Part shown: in pieces, positions 38,872 through 48,669 of the stretch
Layout: every line of letters begins with the position of its first letter
How positions within the stretch are numbered: position 1 is the first letter of the stretch
From: Nocardioides sp. TF02-7
Lineage (GTDB): Bacteria; Actinomycetota; Actinomycetes; Propionibacteriales; Nocardioidaceae
Length of the DNA: 64,000 nt
Direction of reading: 5' to 3'
Assembly (NCBI RefSeq): GCF_022437945.1
Contig: NZ_CP092535.1
Span: 4,452,001-4,516,000, forward strand
Translations under genes and position numbers: made by a program
Notes under the pieces: model-generated
Database searches by the model: none
What the model was told of the DNA's origin: nothing
Seen by the model: the letters and a program-made list of their open reading frames with translations, nothing else

Positions 38872-40666
38872 CAGGCAGCACCTCCGGCGGTCGCGGGCTT
38901 GCGGGGTTTGGGGGCGTCGATGCCCAGGGTCTCCGGGCTGAGACCGGAGAGCCGGTGGCCGGAGTTGAACGCCTTGAAGCGGGCGAGCCACGACACCATC
39001 GGCTTGGTGAACCAGAACAGCACCGCGAGGTCGATCAGCGTGGAGAGGCCGAGCGCGAAGCCGAAGCCCTTCACCGCGCCGGTGGCGAAGATGTAGAGGA
39101 TCAGCGCGGCGAGCAGGTTGACGGTGTTGGCCGCGAACCGGGTCACCCGGGCACGCGCCCAGCCCGTCTCCACCGCGACCCGCATCGACTTGCCCTCGCG
39201 CATCTCGTCGCGGATCCGTTCGAAGTAGATGATGAACGAGTCCGCGACCACGCCGACCGCGATGATGAAGCCCGCGATGCCGGGCAGGGTCAGGGTGAAG
39301 CCGGCCGTCTCGCTCAGCAGGAGCACCGTGGCGTAGGTGATCGCGGCCGCGATCAGCAGGGACGCGAACACCACCGTGCCGAGGCCGCGGTAGTAGAGCA
39401 GGCAGTAGATCATCACCAGCGCGAGGCCGATGCCGCCCGCGGTGAGCCCGGCCGTCAGCTGGTCACCGGCAAGCGACGGGCCGATGTCGTCGGTGGTGGC
39501 GTCCTTCTCGAACGCGATCGGGAGCGCGCCGAACCGGAGGCTGTTGGCCAGGTCGCGGGCGGACTCCTCGGTGAAGTCACCGGTGATCCGCGACCGACCG
39601 TCGGTGATCGCGGCTTCCATGGTGGGCGCCGACAGCACCTGGCCGTCGAGCACGACGGCGAACTGGCCGCCGGACGCGACCAGCGCGCGGGAGATCGTCT
39701 CGAAGTCGTCCTCGCCGCCGGTGGAGCCCTCCGGGCGCGCCTTGCTCTTGTCGTTGCCGATGTCGAGGTTGACGCTCCACTCGACCTCACCCTGCGGGAT
39801 GCCGTGGTCGGCGTCGTCGAGCTCGGTGCCCTCGATGACCGACCGGGAGAGGAGGTACTTGATGACGGCGTCGTCGTCACGGACCTCGCAGGCGACCAGC
39901 GGCTGGTCGGGGTCGTCCTCGATGTCGGCCGGCTCGGTGCCGCCGCCCTGGGTGGGGCGGACGAGGGTGCCGTCGGGGGGTGCACTGGAGCTCGTTGAAG
40001 AGCTGGACCGACTGCGGGTCGGGGCTGTTGATCCACTGCAGCTCGTCCTCGGCGGTGCGTACGCCGCCCTGGCCGCCCTCGGCGTCCTCGCCCTCCGGCG
40101 GGACGACGACGGTGCTGTCGGTCGCCGGCCCGTCGGTCGGCTGGTCGGTCGGCTGGCCGCTCGGCCCGTCGGTGGGCTGGTCGGCGTTGCCGTCCGGGGT
40201 CTCCGAGCCGGTCGGCTCCTCCGTGGCCGTGGACCGCAGGTCGAGCGGGGCGCGGCCCATCGGGACGTTGCCGCCGCCGGTGGCGCACGGGCCGGGAGCC
40301 TGGTCGGAGCACGCGACCAGCCGGAACCTCAGCTGCGCCTGCCGCTTGACGAGCTCCTCCATCTGGCGCCGGTTCTCGGTGGAGCCCGGGATCTCGACGA
40401 CGATGAACTCACCGGACTGGGCGGTCACCTCCGCCTCGACGACGCCGGAGCCGTTGACGCGCTGGTCGATGATCCGGCGCGCCTCCTCGAGGCTCTCCTC
40501 GCTCGGGTTGTCGAGCGCGGTGAGCGTGATCCGGAGGCCGCCCTGCAGGTCGAGACCGAGGGAGGGCTTCCAGGTGCCGGCCATGGCGACCAGCCCGAAG
40601 AGGATCGCGACGCCTGCGAAGAACGCGATGAGGGGCGCGGCCGGGCCGCTGACGACGGGCGGCCAT
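38871..40666 (-). CDS. secD: Protein translocase subunit SecD (two apparent indels)
   Basis: 597 residues after repair of GGGG at 40632-40635 and GGGGGG at 39975-39980 (each one too long). First helix ALIAFFAGVAILFGLVAMAG, then SLGLDLQGGLRITL opening the periplasmic P1 domain, which carries a low-complexity Pro/Thr/Asp insert with repeated QPTDGP units near residues 165-200. Then five helices including GFIIAVGVVADSFIIYFERI. The start is ATG at 40666, just after the yajC stop: with the first indel removed it reads MAARRQRPGRALIAFF, a better start than any in the uncorrected frame. Confidence 0.94.
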
Positions 40667-40667
40667 C

Positions 40668-41000
40668 TCAGCGCTCGCCTTCCTTCTGGTTGTCGTCGGA
40701 GACCTCGACGGCCTCCGGGTCGGCGATGTCCGGGGCGAGCTCGTCGGGGACGACCTGGCCGATGGCGCCGCGGGCGACCTTGATGGCGGTGCCGGGCGCG
40801 ACCTCGACCATGACGTGCGCGTCGGCGGTCTCGGTGATGGTGCCGAAGATCCCGGACGTCAGGACCACCTCGTCGCCGACGGTGACCGACGCCTGGACCT
40901 GCGCGATCTGCTTCTGGCGACGCGACGCGGGTCGGATGATCAGCAACCAGAAGATCGCTGCGATCGCGACGATCCACAGGAAGGGGGCGAGCTCTGCCAC
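40668..41000 (-). CDS. yajC: Preprotein translocase subunit YajC
   Basis: Intact, 110 residues. One N-terminal membrane helix (PFLWIVAIAAIFWLLII) followed by RPASRRQKQIAQVQASVTVGD and LTSGIFGTITE, typical YajC. It opens the yajC-secD-secF-apt-rel operon. The 150-bp region before it, shared with the ruvB 3' end, has a minus-strand TACACT at 41095-41090 that could be a -10 box, without a convincing -35. Confidence 0.95.
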   Translation of the reverse strand: MAELAPFLWIVAIAAIFWLLIIRPASRRQKQIAQVQASVTVGDEVVLTSGIFGTITETADAHVMVEVAPGTAIKVARGAIGQVVPDELAPDIADPEAVEVSDDNQKEGER

Positions 41001-41150
41001 CAGGAACCTCTCAAGCAGGATGCAGGGGTACGGCGCCGGGCCACCCGTTCCCGGACAGGGCCGGAGGGCAGGCGGCGGGCCGACGGGAAAGTGTAGCCGT
41101 GGCCCACACCACTCCGACGAATCGGCCCCACCCGTTGTTCCCGATCGAGC

Positions 41151-42225
41151 CTACTCGTCGAAGAGGGTCTGGTCAGCGGGTTCGGCCGGAGCCGGCGGCG
41201 GGGTGAGCCCGAGGTGCTCCCAGGCCGCCGGGGTGGCGATCCGGCCCCGTGGGGTGCGGGCCAGGAACCCGTTGCGGACGAGGAACGGCTCGGCGACCTC
41301 CTCGACGGTCTCGCGCTCCTCGCCCACCGCGACCGCGAGGGTGGAGACGCCGACGGGTCCCCCGCCGAAGCGGCGGCACAGCGCGTCGAGCACGGCCCGG
41401 TCGAGCCGGTCGAGGCCGAGCTGGTCGACCTCGTAGAGGTCGAGCGCTGCCTCGGCCACGGGCCGGGTGACGACGCCGTCGGCGCGCACCTGGGCGTAGT
41501 CGCGGACCCGGCGGAGCAGCCGGTTGGCGATCCGCGGGGTCCCGCGCGAGCGGGAGGCGATCTCGGCCGACCCCTCGTCGGTCAGGTCGACGCCGAGGAG
41601 GCCGGCCGAGCGGTGGACGATCCGGTCGAGGTCGGCGGGCTCGTAGAACTCGAGGTGCGCGGTGAAGCCGAACCGGTCGCGCAGCGGCCCCGGGAGCAGC
41701 CCGGCGCGGGTGGTGGCCCCGACGAGGGTGAACGGCGGGATGTCGAGCGGGATCGCGGTCGCGCCGGGCCCCTTCCCCGATCACCACGTCGACCCGGAAG
41801 TCCTCCATCGCCAGGTAGAGCATCTCCTCGGCCGGCCGTGACATCCGGTGGATCTCGTCGACGAAGAGCACCTCGCCCTCGTTGAGCCCGGAGAGGATCG
41901 CCGCCAGGTCGCCGGCGTGGGTGATCGCGGGGCCGCTGGTGAGCCGCAGCGCGGTGTTCATCTCGTGGGCGATGATCATCGCCAGGGTGGTCTTGCCCAG
42001 CCCGGGTGGTCCGGAGAGCAGCACGTGGTCGGGCGCCCGGCCGCGCTGGCGGGCGGCCTCGAGGACCAGGCCCAGCTGGTCGCGCACCCGGGCCTGGCCG
42101 ACCACCTCGTCGAGGCTGCGCGGACGCAGCGCCGCCTCGACGGCACGCTCGTCGCCCTCCGCCTCGGCGGCGACGAGCGAGCGGAGGTGGGCCTCCTCGC
42201 CGGCTGCCAGGTCGTGCTCGTGCAC
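41151..42225 (-). CDS. ruvB: Holliday junction branch-migration helicase RuvB (one apparent indel)
   Basis: 357 residues after repair of CCCC at 41775-41778. AAA+ motor: Walker A LLSGPPGLGKTTLAMIIA, Walker B VLFVDEIHRMSRPAEEMLY, RDRFGFTAHLEFY with arginine-finger region, and C-terminal winged helix GFLARTPRGRIATPAAWEHL. GTG at 42225 follows the ruvA stop by 4 bp. Last gene of ruvC-ruvA-ruvB. Confidence 0.96.
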
Positions 42226-42229
42226 CGGC

Positions 42230-42834
42230 TCAGGCCTTGCTCAGCGTGCGCAGGGCCGCCCGCAGCAGCGCCGCGACGTCCGGGGCACCGTCGGCCTCGG
42301 CCTGCGGGGCGACCGCGTCGACGGCCCGGTCGGCGTCCTTCGCCGACCAGCCGAGCCCGACCAGCCCCTGGTGGACCTGGTCGCGCCAGGCGGCCACCGG
42401 ACCGGGCGCCGGCGCGGCCGAGCGGGTGCCGGTCGGGGCGCCGATGCGGTCCTTGAGCTCGAGGACGATGCGCTGCGCGCCCTTCTGCCCGATGCCCGGC
42501 ACCCGGGTGAGCGTCTTGAGGTCGTCGGTGGCCACGGCGCGGCGCAGGTCGTCGGGCGACAGCACGGCGAGCATCGCCTGGGCGAGCTTGGGGCCGACGC
42601 CCGACGCGGTCTGGACCAGCTCGAAGACCGACCGCTCGTCCTCGTCGGCGAAGCCGAACAGCGTCATCGAGTCCTCGCGGACCACGAGGCTGGTGGGCAG
42701 CGTCGCCTCGGCGTCGGGACGGAGGCCGGCGAGCGTGCCGGGGGTGCAGATCAGCTCGAGGCCCACTCCCCGACGTCGACGACGGCGCTGGAGAGCGTGA
42801 GCGCGGCCACCCGGCCGCGGACGTAGGCGATCAC
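42230..42834 (-). CDS. ruvA: Holliday junction DNA-binding protein RuvA (one apparent indel)
   Basis: 201 residues after restoring one base in CCCC at 42768-42771. N-terminal OB fold (MIAYVRGRVAAL, VVDVGGVGLELICTPGTL, acidic pin EDSMTLFGFADEDER), tandem HhH motifs LVQTASGVGPKLAQ and LTRVPGIGQKGAQRIVLEL, and the C-terminal RuvB-binding domain. GTG at 42834 lies 4 bp after the ruvC stop. Confidence 0.95.
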
Positions 42835-42838
42835 GGGT

Positions 42839-43360
42839 TCATCTCCTCTTCCCTGCGGCGGCGAGGGCGGCGTCGATCCGGGCCTGCGCGCCGCCGCGCC
42901 AGATGTGGGTGATGGCGAGCGCGAGCGCGTCGGCGGCGTCGGCCGGCCGGGGGGCGGCGTCGAGCCGGAGGATCCGGGTGACCATGGCGCCCACCTGCCC
43001 CTTGTCGGCCCGGCCGTTGCCGGAGACGGCGGCCTTGACCTCGCTCGGCGTGTGCAGCGCGACCGGCAGCCCTCGGCGGGCGGCGCAGACCATGGCGACG
43101 CCGGCGGCCTGGGCCGTGCCCATGATCGTGCTGACGTCGGACCGCGCGAAGATCCGCTCGATGGCGACGGCGTCGGGGCGGTACTCGTCGAGCCGCGCCT
43201 CCAGCCCGGCCTCGATCGAGACCAGCCGCTCGGGCACCGAGAGGTCGGACGACGTCCGGATCACGCTCACGTCGACCATCCGCAGCGGTCGGCCGACCGC
43301 TCCCTCGACCACGCCGGTGCCGCACCGGGTCAGGCCGGGGTCGATCCCGAGCACCCGCAT
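42839..43360 (-). CDS. ruvC: Crossover junction endodeoxyribonuclease RuvC
   Basis: Intact, 173 residues. RNase H-like resolvase with the four acidic residues in RVLGIDPGLTRCG, AIERIF and the C-terminal PRPADAADALALAITH. Starts at ATG 43360; 98 bp separate it from the yebC stop, so ruvCAB may have its own promoter. Confidence 0.95.
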   Translation of the reverse strand: MRVLGIDPGLTRCGTGVVEGAVGRPLRMVDVSVIRTSSDLSVPERLVSIEAGLEARLDEYRPDAVAIERIFARSDVSTIMGTAQAAGVAMVCAARRGLPVALHTPSEVKAAVSGNGRADKGQVGAMVTRILRLDAAPRPADAADALALAITHIWRGGAQARIDAALAAAGKRR

Positions 43361-43458
43361 CACGCCACCCTCCCGCGTCGCCGCCTGTCGAACGTGTGTT
43401 CGCAGGCTATCGCGCGCCCCGGCGCGACCGGCGAAGGACACGCGGGGCGGGCGGCGCG

Positions 43459-44226
43459 TCAGGCGTCGACGGTCTCGAGGACGTCGTCGGGGATGTCGGC
43501 GTTGGAGTAGACGTTCTGCACGTCGTCGAGGTCGTCGACCGCGTCGACCAGCCGGATCACCTTCGCGGCGGCGTCGCTCTCGGACACCGGGATGTCCATC
43601 GTCGCGACGAACTGCACCTCGGCGGAGTCGTAGTCGACGCCGGCGGCCTGCAGCGCCGTCCGCACGGCCACCACGTCGCTGGCCTCCGACTGCACCTCGA
43701 ACGACTCCCCGAGGTCGACGACCTCCTCGGCGCCGGCGTCGAGGGTGGCCTCGAGGACGTCGTCCTCGGTGACCTCCTTCCCCTCCTGCGCCTTGGGCAC
43801 GACCACGACGCCCTTGCGGTTGAACAGCCGCGAGACCGAGCCCGGGTCGGCCATCGTGCCGCCGTTGCGGGTGACCGCGGTGCGGACCTCCATCGCGGCA
43901 CGGTTGCGGTTGTCGGTGAGGCACTCGACGAGGAGGGCCACCCCCTGCGGGCCGTAGACCTCGTACATGATCGTCTCGTAGGCCACCGCGCCGCCGTCGA
44001 GCCCGCCGCCGCGCTTGACCGCCCGGTCGATGTTGTCGTTGGGGACCGACTGCTTCTTGGCCTTCTGGATGGCGTCGTAGAGGGTCGGGTTGCCGGCGGG
44101 GTCGGGACCACCGGACTTCGCGGCGACCTCGATGTTCTTGATCAGCTTGGCGAACAGCTTGCCCCGGCGGGCGTCGATGACCGCCTTCTTGTGCTTCGTG
44201 GTCGCCCACTTGGAGTGGCCTGACAT
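43459..44226 (-). CDS. YebC/PmpR family protein
   Basis: Intact, 255 residues. Begins with the invariant MSGHSKWATTKHKKAVIDARR, then TRNGGTMADPGSVSRLFNRKG. Long annotated as a transcription regulator; recent work on relatives points to a ribosome-associated role relieving stalls at proline motifs. Position between pdxT and ruvC is conserved in actinobacteria (Rv2603c). Confidence 0.94.
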   Translation of the reverse strand: MSGHSKWATTKHKKAVIDARRGKLFAKLIKNIEVAAKSGGPDPAGNPTLYDAIQKAKKQSVPNDNIDRAVKRGGGLDGGAVAYETIMYEVYGPQGVALLVECLTDNRNRAAMEVRTAVTRNGGTMADPGSVSRLFNRKGVVVVPKAQEGKEVTEDDVLEATLDAGAEEVVDLGESFEVQSEASDVVAVRTALQAAGVDYDSAEVQFVATMDIPVSESDAAAKVIRLVDAVDDLDDVQNVYSNADIPDDVLETVDA

Positions 44227-44272
44227 CAGTCCCTCTTCCCGCAGTGCTTCGACTCGCTACCGGCGGGCGAGT

Positions 44273-44855
44273 CTACCGCCGGACCAGATCCAGGAAGAGC
44301 CGGTGCACCCGGCCCTCGTCGGCGACCTCGGGGTGGAAAGACGTCGCCAGCAGCCGGTCCTGGCGTACGGCGACCGGGTGGCCGGCCGCCTCGGCGAGCA
44401 CCTCCACCCCGTCGCCCACCGCCTCCACCCAGGGGGCCCGGATGAAAACTGGCGTGCACCGGCTCGTCGAGCCCGGCGACGGCGAGGTCGGCCTCGAACG
44501 AGTCGACCTGGCGGCCGAACGCGTTGCGGCGCACCGTGACGTCGAGGCCGCCGACGGTCTCCTGGCCCTCGGCGCCGTCGACGATCCGGTCGGCGAGGAG
44601 GATCATCCCCGCGCAGGTGCCGAAGGCGGGCATTCCGTCCCGGACCCGCTCCCGCAGGGGGTCGAGCAGGCCGAAGGTGCGGGCGAGCTTGGCCATCGTC
44701 GTGGACTCGCCGCCCGGCAGCACGAGGCCGTCGCAGCGGGCGAGCTCCTCCGGCCGCCGTACGGAGAAGGCGTCGACGCCGAGGGCCGTCAGGACCGTCA
44801 GGTGCTCGCGGACGTCGCCCTGGAGCGCGAGGACGCCGACGGCCGGGGTCGTCAC
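44273..44855 (-). CDS. pdxT: Pyridoxal 5'-phosphate synthase glutaminase subunit PdxT (one apparent indel)
   Basis: 193 residues after removing one base from the run of four A (44447-44450), one of the few indels not in G/C. Class I glutaminase: LALQGDVREHL, VLPGGESTTMAKL, nucleophile Cys in FGTCAGMILLAD, and catalytic His and Glu in TSFHPEVAD. It feeds ammonia to PdxS. GTG at 44855 overlaps the pdxS stop as GTGA. Confidence 0.95.
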
Positions 44856-45744
44856 CAGCCGCGCTCGGCGAGCCGGTGCGGCTGCGGCAGCTCCTCGACG
44901 TTGATGCCGACCATCGCCTCGCCGAGCCCGCGGGAGACCTTCGCGACGACGTCGGGGTCGTCGTGGAACGTCGTCGCCTTGACGATCGCCTCGGCCCGCT
45001 GGGCCGGGTTGCCGGACTTGAAGATGCCCGAGCCGACGAAGACGCCCTCAGCGCCGAGCTGCATCATCATCGCCGCGTCGGCGGGGTGGCGATGCCGCCG
45101 GCGGTGAACAGCACGACCGGCAGCCCGCCGCTTCGCGCCACCTCGACGACCAGGTCGTACGGCGCCTGGAGCTCCTTCGCCGCGACGTACAGCTCGTCGT
45201 CCGCGAGCGACCCGAGCCGGCGGATCTCGCGGCGGATGGTGCGCATGTGGGTCACCGCGTTGGACACGTCGCCGGTGCCGGCCTCGCCCTTGGAGCGGAT
45301 CATCGCCGCGCCCTCGGTGATCCGGCGCAGCGCCTCGCCGAGGTTGGTCGCCCCGCACACGAACGGCACGGTGAACGCCCACTTGTCGATGTGGTTCTCG
45401 TAGTCGGCGGGCGTGAGCACCTCGGACTCGTCGACGTAGTCGACGCCGAGGCTCTGCAGCACCTGGGCCTCGGCGAAGTGGCCGATCCGCGCCTTGGCCA
45501 TCACCGGGATCGAGACGGCCTCGATGATGCCGTCGATCATGTCGGGGTCGCTCATCCGGGAGACGCCGCCCTGCGCCCGGATGTCGGCCGGCACCCGCTC
45601 CAGCGCCATCACCGCCACGGCGCCGGCGTCCTCGGCGATCTTCGCCTGCTCGGGGGTGACGACGTCCATGATGACGCCACCCTTGAGCATCTCGGCCATG
45701 CCCCGCTTGACCCGCGTGGTGCCCTGCTCGTGCTGCTCGCTCAT
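44852..45744 (-). CDS. pdxS: Pyridoxal 5'-phosphate synthase subunit PdxS (one apparent indel)
   Basis: 297 residues after restoring one base near 45079-45083. TIM-barrel synthase that builds PLP from ribose 5-phosphate, glyceraldehyde 3-phosphate and ammonia. RVKRGMAEMLKGGVIMDV, the lysine in PVMAKARIGHFAEAQ, RSKGEAGTGDV, IRRLGSLADDELY and GVFVGSGIFKS are diagnostic. It starts 9 bp after pgsA. PLP made here serves, among others, the class IV enzyme at 51.2-51.9 kb. Confidence 0.96.
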
Positions 45745-45753
45745 GGCCGGATC

Positions 45754-46410
45754 CTAAGCCCGCCCGGCGTCGCCGGCGTCCTCCGATCCAGGAGCGGACG
45801 CCGCGTCGGCGGCGACGGCCTGGCGGTAGACCTTCACGATCCGGAAGACCACCGTGTAGGTGCTGGCCGCCGCGAGCGCCCACAGCGTGACGTACATGAG
45901 CTCGGGCAGGTCGAAGATGTCGGACAGCCCGGTCATCACCAGGATCGACACCAGCCGGTCGGACCGCTCGGCGATCCCGCCCTTGGCGTCCATCCCGAGC
46001 GACTCGGCGCGGGCCCGGGCGTAGGAGGTGACCGACCCCATCACCAGGCACCAGAGGGTGACACAGAGGTAGAGGTAGCTGTCGCCGTCGCCGGCGAAGT
46101 AGAGCGCCAGGCCGCCGAAGATCGCCCCGTCGCCGATCCGGTCGAGCGTGGAGTCCCAGAACGCGCCGAACTTCGACGTCTTCCCGGTCAGCCGCGCCAT
46201 GTAGCCGTCCATCAGGTCGCTGAAGACGAACGCGGTGATGACCAGCACGCCGACCAGCAGCTCGCCCCTGGGGAAGAAGACGAGCGCAGCGGTGCTCACG
46301 CCGAGCGTGCCGACCAGCGTGACCATGTTGGGCGTCACGCCCAGCCTGATCAGCAGGTGGGCGACCGGCGACCAGAACCGGGTCCAGAAATCGCGGAAGC
46401 GCTCGAGCAC
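45754..46410 (-). CDS. pgsA: CDP-alcohol phosphatidyltransferase (probable phosphatidylinositol-phosphate synthase)
   Basis: Intact, about 218 residues from GTG at 46410. The CDP-alcohol motif is complete: DLMDGYMARLTGKTSK, then FGAFWDSTLDRIGD (D-x2-DG-x2-AR-x8-G-x3-D-x3-D). Several membrane helices. By synteny with Rv2612c it should make phosphatidylinositol phosphate. Unlike mycobacteria, patA and pimA do not follow; pdxS does. The start overlaps nothing, 11 bp after the HIT-protein stop. Confidence 0.9.
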   Translation of the reverse strand: MLERFRDFWTRFWSPVAHLLIRLGVTPNMVTLVGTLGVSTAALVFFPRGELLVGVLVITAFVFSDLMDGYMARLTGKTSKFGAFWDSTLDRIGDGAIFGGLALYFAGDGDSYLYLCVTLWCLVMGSVTSYARARAESLGMDAKGGIAERSDRLVSILVMTGLSDIFDLPELMYVTLWALAAASTYTVVFRIVKVYRQAVAADAASAPGSEDAGDAGRA

Positions 46411-46421
46411 GAGGGTGGAGG

Positions 46422-46944
46422 CTACCCCGGCCAGGCCCGGGCGAGGAGGTCGCGGGTCTCCCCCGAGCAGCTGCGGGAGGGTCTTGGTGCCGGCGACCAC
46501 GGTCATGAAGTTGGCGTCGCCCGACCACCGCGGCACGACGTGCTGGTGCAGGTGGCCGGACAGCGAGCCGCCGGCGACGCCACCGAGGTTGAGGCCGACG
46601 TTGAACGCGTGCGGCTGGGAGACCTCGCGGACGGTGACCAGCGCCCGCTTGGTCAGCTCGGCCAGCTCGAGCGTCTCGGCGTCGTCGAGCTCGGTGTAGT
46701 CGGCGACGTGCCGGTAGGGCAGCACCATCAGGTGGCCGGGGTTGTAGGGGTAGAGGTTGAGCACGACGTACGCCGTGGTGCCGCGCGCCACGACCAGCTC
46801 GTCGTCGGACGACGAGGCCGGGTCGGGCGTGATCCGGCAGAACGGGCACTCGGGGCGCTCGGGGTCGGGCTCGTCCTCCTCGCCACGGACGTAGGCCATC
46901 CGGTGCGGCGTCCACAGCCGCTCCAGGCCGTCGGGGTCGGTCAC
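46422..46944 (-). CDS. HIT-domain protein, Ap4A phosphorylase-like (Rv2613c type) (one apparent indel)
   Basis: 173 residues after removing one base from CCCCC at 46460-46464; the uncorrected frame runs into pgsA and hides its start. N-terminal ECPFCRI zinc-like cysteine pair, then YPYNPGHLMVLPYRHV and the HIT triad SGHLHQHVVPRW. The mycobacterial counterpart degrades diadenosine tetraphosphate by phosphorolysis. GTG at 46944 overlaps the TetR gene stop as GTGA. Confidence 0.92.
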
Positions 46945-47662
46945 GGGTCGGATTGTTGCAGCAGCCGGGCCAGGTGGGTCAGGGGGACGTCGGGCACCGG
47001 GATCCCCCGGACGGTGGCCATGCCCTCGAGCTGCACCCAGACGGTGTGGGCCAGGATGTCGGCGAAGCGGTCGGCCGGCGGCACCCGCTCGGGCCGCATG
47101 GTCCACCGCTTGACACCCGACCAGACCGAGCCGATCAGGGCGAACACCCACGGGTCCAGCCCCGCCCGGTCGTCGTCGGTGAGCTCGACGCCCACGTCGT
47201 CGAAGACGGCGGTCATCAGGACCTCGATCCGCCCGACGATCTGCTCGGTCGCCTCGGACAGGGGCCCGGCCCCGGCCCCGGCAGGTCGAGCTCGGCGAAC
47301 CAGAACAGGGTGCGGTGCTCCTCCGCCCAGGTCACGAGGGCGTGGACGACCCGCCGGATCACCTCGACCGGCCGGTCGTCGTACGACAGCTGCGGCAGGA
47401 GCCGGGCGCCGAGGTCGGCGCAGATCCGCTCCTGCACCGCGCGGTCGAGCTCGGTGCGGTCGTGGAAGTGCCGGTAGATGACGGTGCGGGCGAGGCCGGC
47501 CTCGTCCGCGATCTGCTGGACCTGCACCTCGTGGCCCGGCTCCGCGCGCTCGAGCACCCGGACCGCGGCGTCGATGATCACCTGCTGGCGTGCGTGGTTG
47601 TGCTCCTGCCACCGCAACCGCCGACCGTCGCCGCCGACGACGTCGTCGTGCCGTCCGGCCAT
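46941..47662 (-). CDS. TetR/AcrR-family transcriptional regulator (one apparent indel)
   Basis: 240 residues after restoring a base near 47263-47268, in a GGCCCCGG-rich stretch. N-terminal helix-turn-helix QQIADEAGLARTVIYRHFHD at about residues 45-65, then a ligand domain ending LARLLQQSDP. It is cotranscribed with the HIT protein and pgsA, which suggests a link to lipid or nucleotide stress, but the target is unknown. M. tuberculosis has no regulator at this place. Confidence 0.87.
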
Positions 47663-47677
47663 CCCGCTCCCCCGCTC

Positions 47678-48664
47678 CTAGTACTGGTGGAACCAGCGGC
47701 CGAGGTCGGCCGAGATGCCGGGACAGGTGATGTTGTGGTCGCGGCTGTCGGCGACCCACTGGCCCATGACGGCGAGCCCGCCCTGGATCGACCAGTCGGA
47801 CTCGCACCGCGCCAGCGCCTCGTCGCGCGAGGTCTGGCCGGCCGCCCGCCACTCGGGGACGCCGCCGAGCCGGAAGTCGCCGACCACGACGTCCCACAGG
47901 TACGGCGTGGAGTAGACGCCGATGTCCATGCCGGCGTCGGCGTAGCCGCGGGCGACGCCCTCGACGACCGCCGCGTTGGCGGCCTTGTCGTCGCTCCACT
48001 CGAACGACGGCACCGGCTCGACGTCGATCCAGACGACCGGCGAGGTGAGACCGGCCTCCGACATCGAGTCCAGGTTGAACCGCGCCTGCTGGTAGCCGGC
48101 GTTCTTCAGCCGCCCCAGCCGGTCCTGGGCCGGGTAGGGGCCGTCCCAGCCGTAGGTCTCCAGGGTGGCGCGGTCGGGGAAGCTGGTGACGGCGTACGCC
48201 GCCGCCATCAGGCCGCGCTCGCGCACCCACGCCACCTGGTCGGCCAGGCACGGGTTGGGCGTGAACGCGGGGCCGTTGGTCAGGCCGATGACGACGAACT
48301 CGGCCTCCTCGACCGGCATCGGCAGCCCGAGGGTGCGCTTCTCCGGGATGCCCATGCCCTTCGGGCACTGCGGCCAGCTGACGTCAGCACCCTGCACCGG
48401 CTCGAGACGGGCCGGGATCTCTCCCTGCTCGCCGGCGAGGTCCTCGGCCATCTCGGCCAGGTCGCTCGCGTCCTCGCCGGGCTGGCCCGCGTCGCCCTGC
48501 TTGTCGAGGTCGCGGCGCCGGGTCGGGCTCTCGGACGGGGTCGGCGACGCGGTCGCGGCCGGGCCGTCGTCGGCTCCGCTCCCGGGGTCGTCGTCGGCAC
48601 AGGCGCCGAGGAGCGACAGCAGCACCCCCGCCGCCGCGGTGGCCGCCGCCCCCCGGAGCCGCAC
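47678..48664 (-). CDS. Lipoprotein with glycoside-hydrolase-like (DUF1906/Rv2525c-type) domain, tentative
   Basis: Intact, 328 residues. Lipoprotein signal with lipobox LLGAC, a disordered acidic/Thr/Ser linker to about residue 95, then a domain beginning GADVSWPQCPKG and containing VVWIDVEPVPSFEWSDD and GVYSTPYLWDVVVG. These resemble TIM-barrel glycoside-hydrolase-like proteins of the Rv2525c kind, placing it outside the membrane near the wall; the assignment is by pattern and tentative. GTG at 48664 lies 5 bp after the thrS stop. Confidence 0.72.
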   Translation of the reverse strand: MRLRGAAATAAAGVLLSLLGACADDDPGSGADDGPAATASPTPSESPTRRRDLDKQGDAGQPGEDASDLAEMAEDLAGEQGEIPARLEPVQGADVSWPQCPKGMGIPEKRTLGLPMPVEEAEFVVIGLTNGPAFTPNPCLADQVAWVRERGLMAAAYAVTSFPDRATLETYGWDGPYPAQDRLGRLKNAGYQQARFNLDSMSEAGLTSPVVWIDVEPVPSFEWSDDKAANAAVVEGVARGYADAGMDIGVYSTPYLWDVVVGDFRLGGVPEWRAAGQTSRDEALARCESDWSIQGGLAVMGQWVADSRDHNITCPGISADLGRWFHQY

Positions 48665-48669
48665 CGTCG

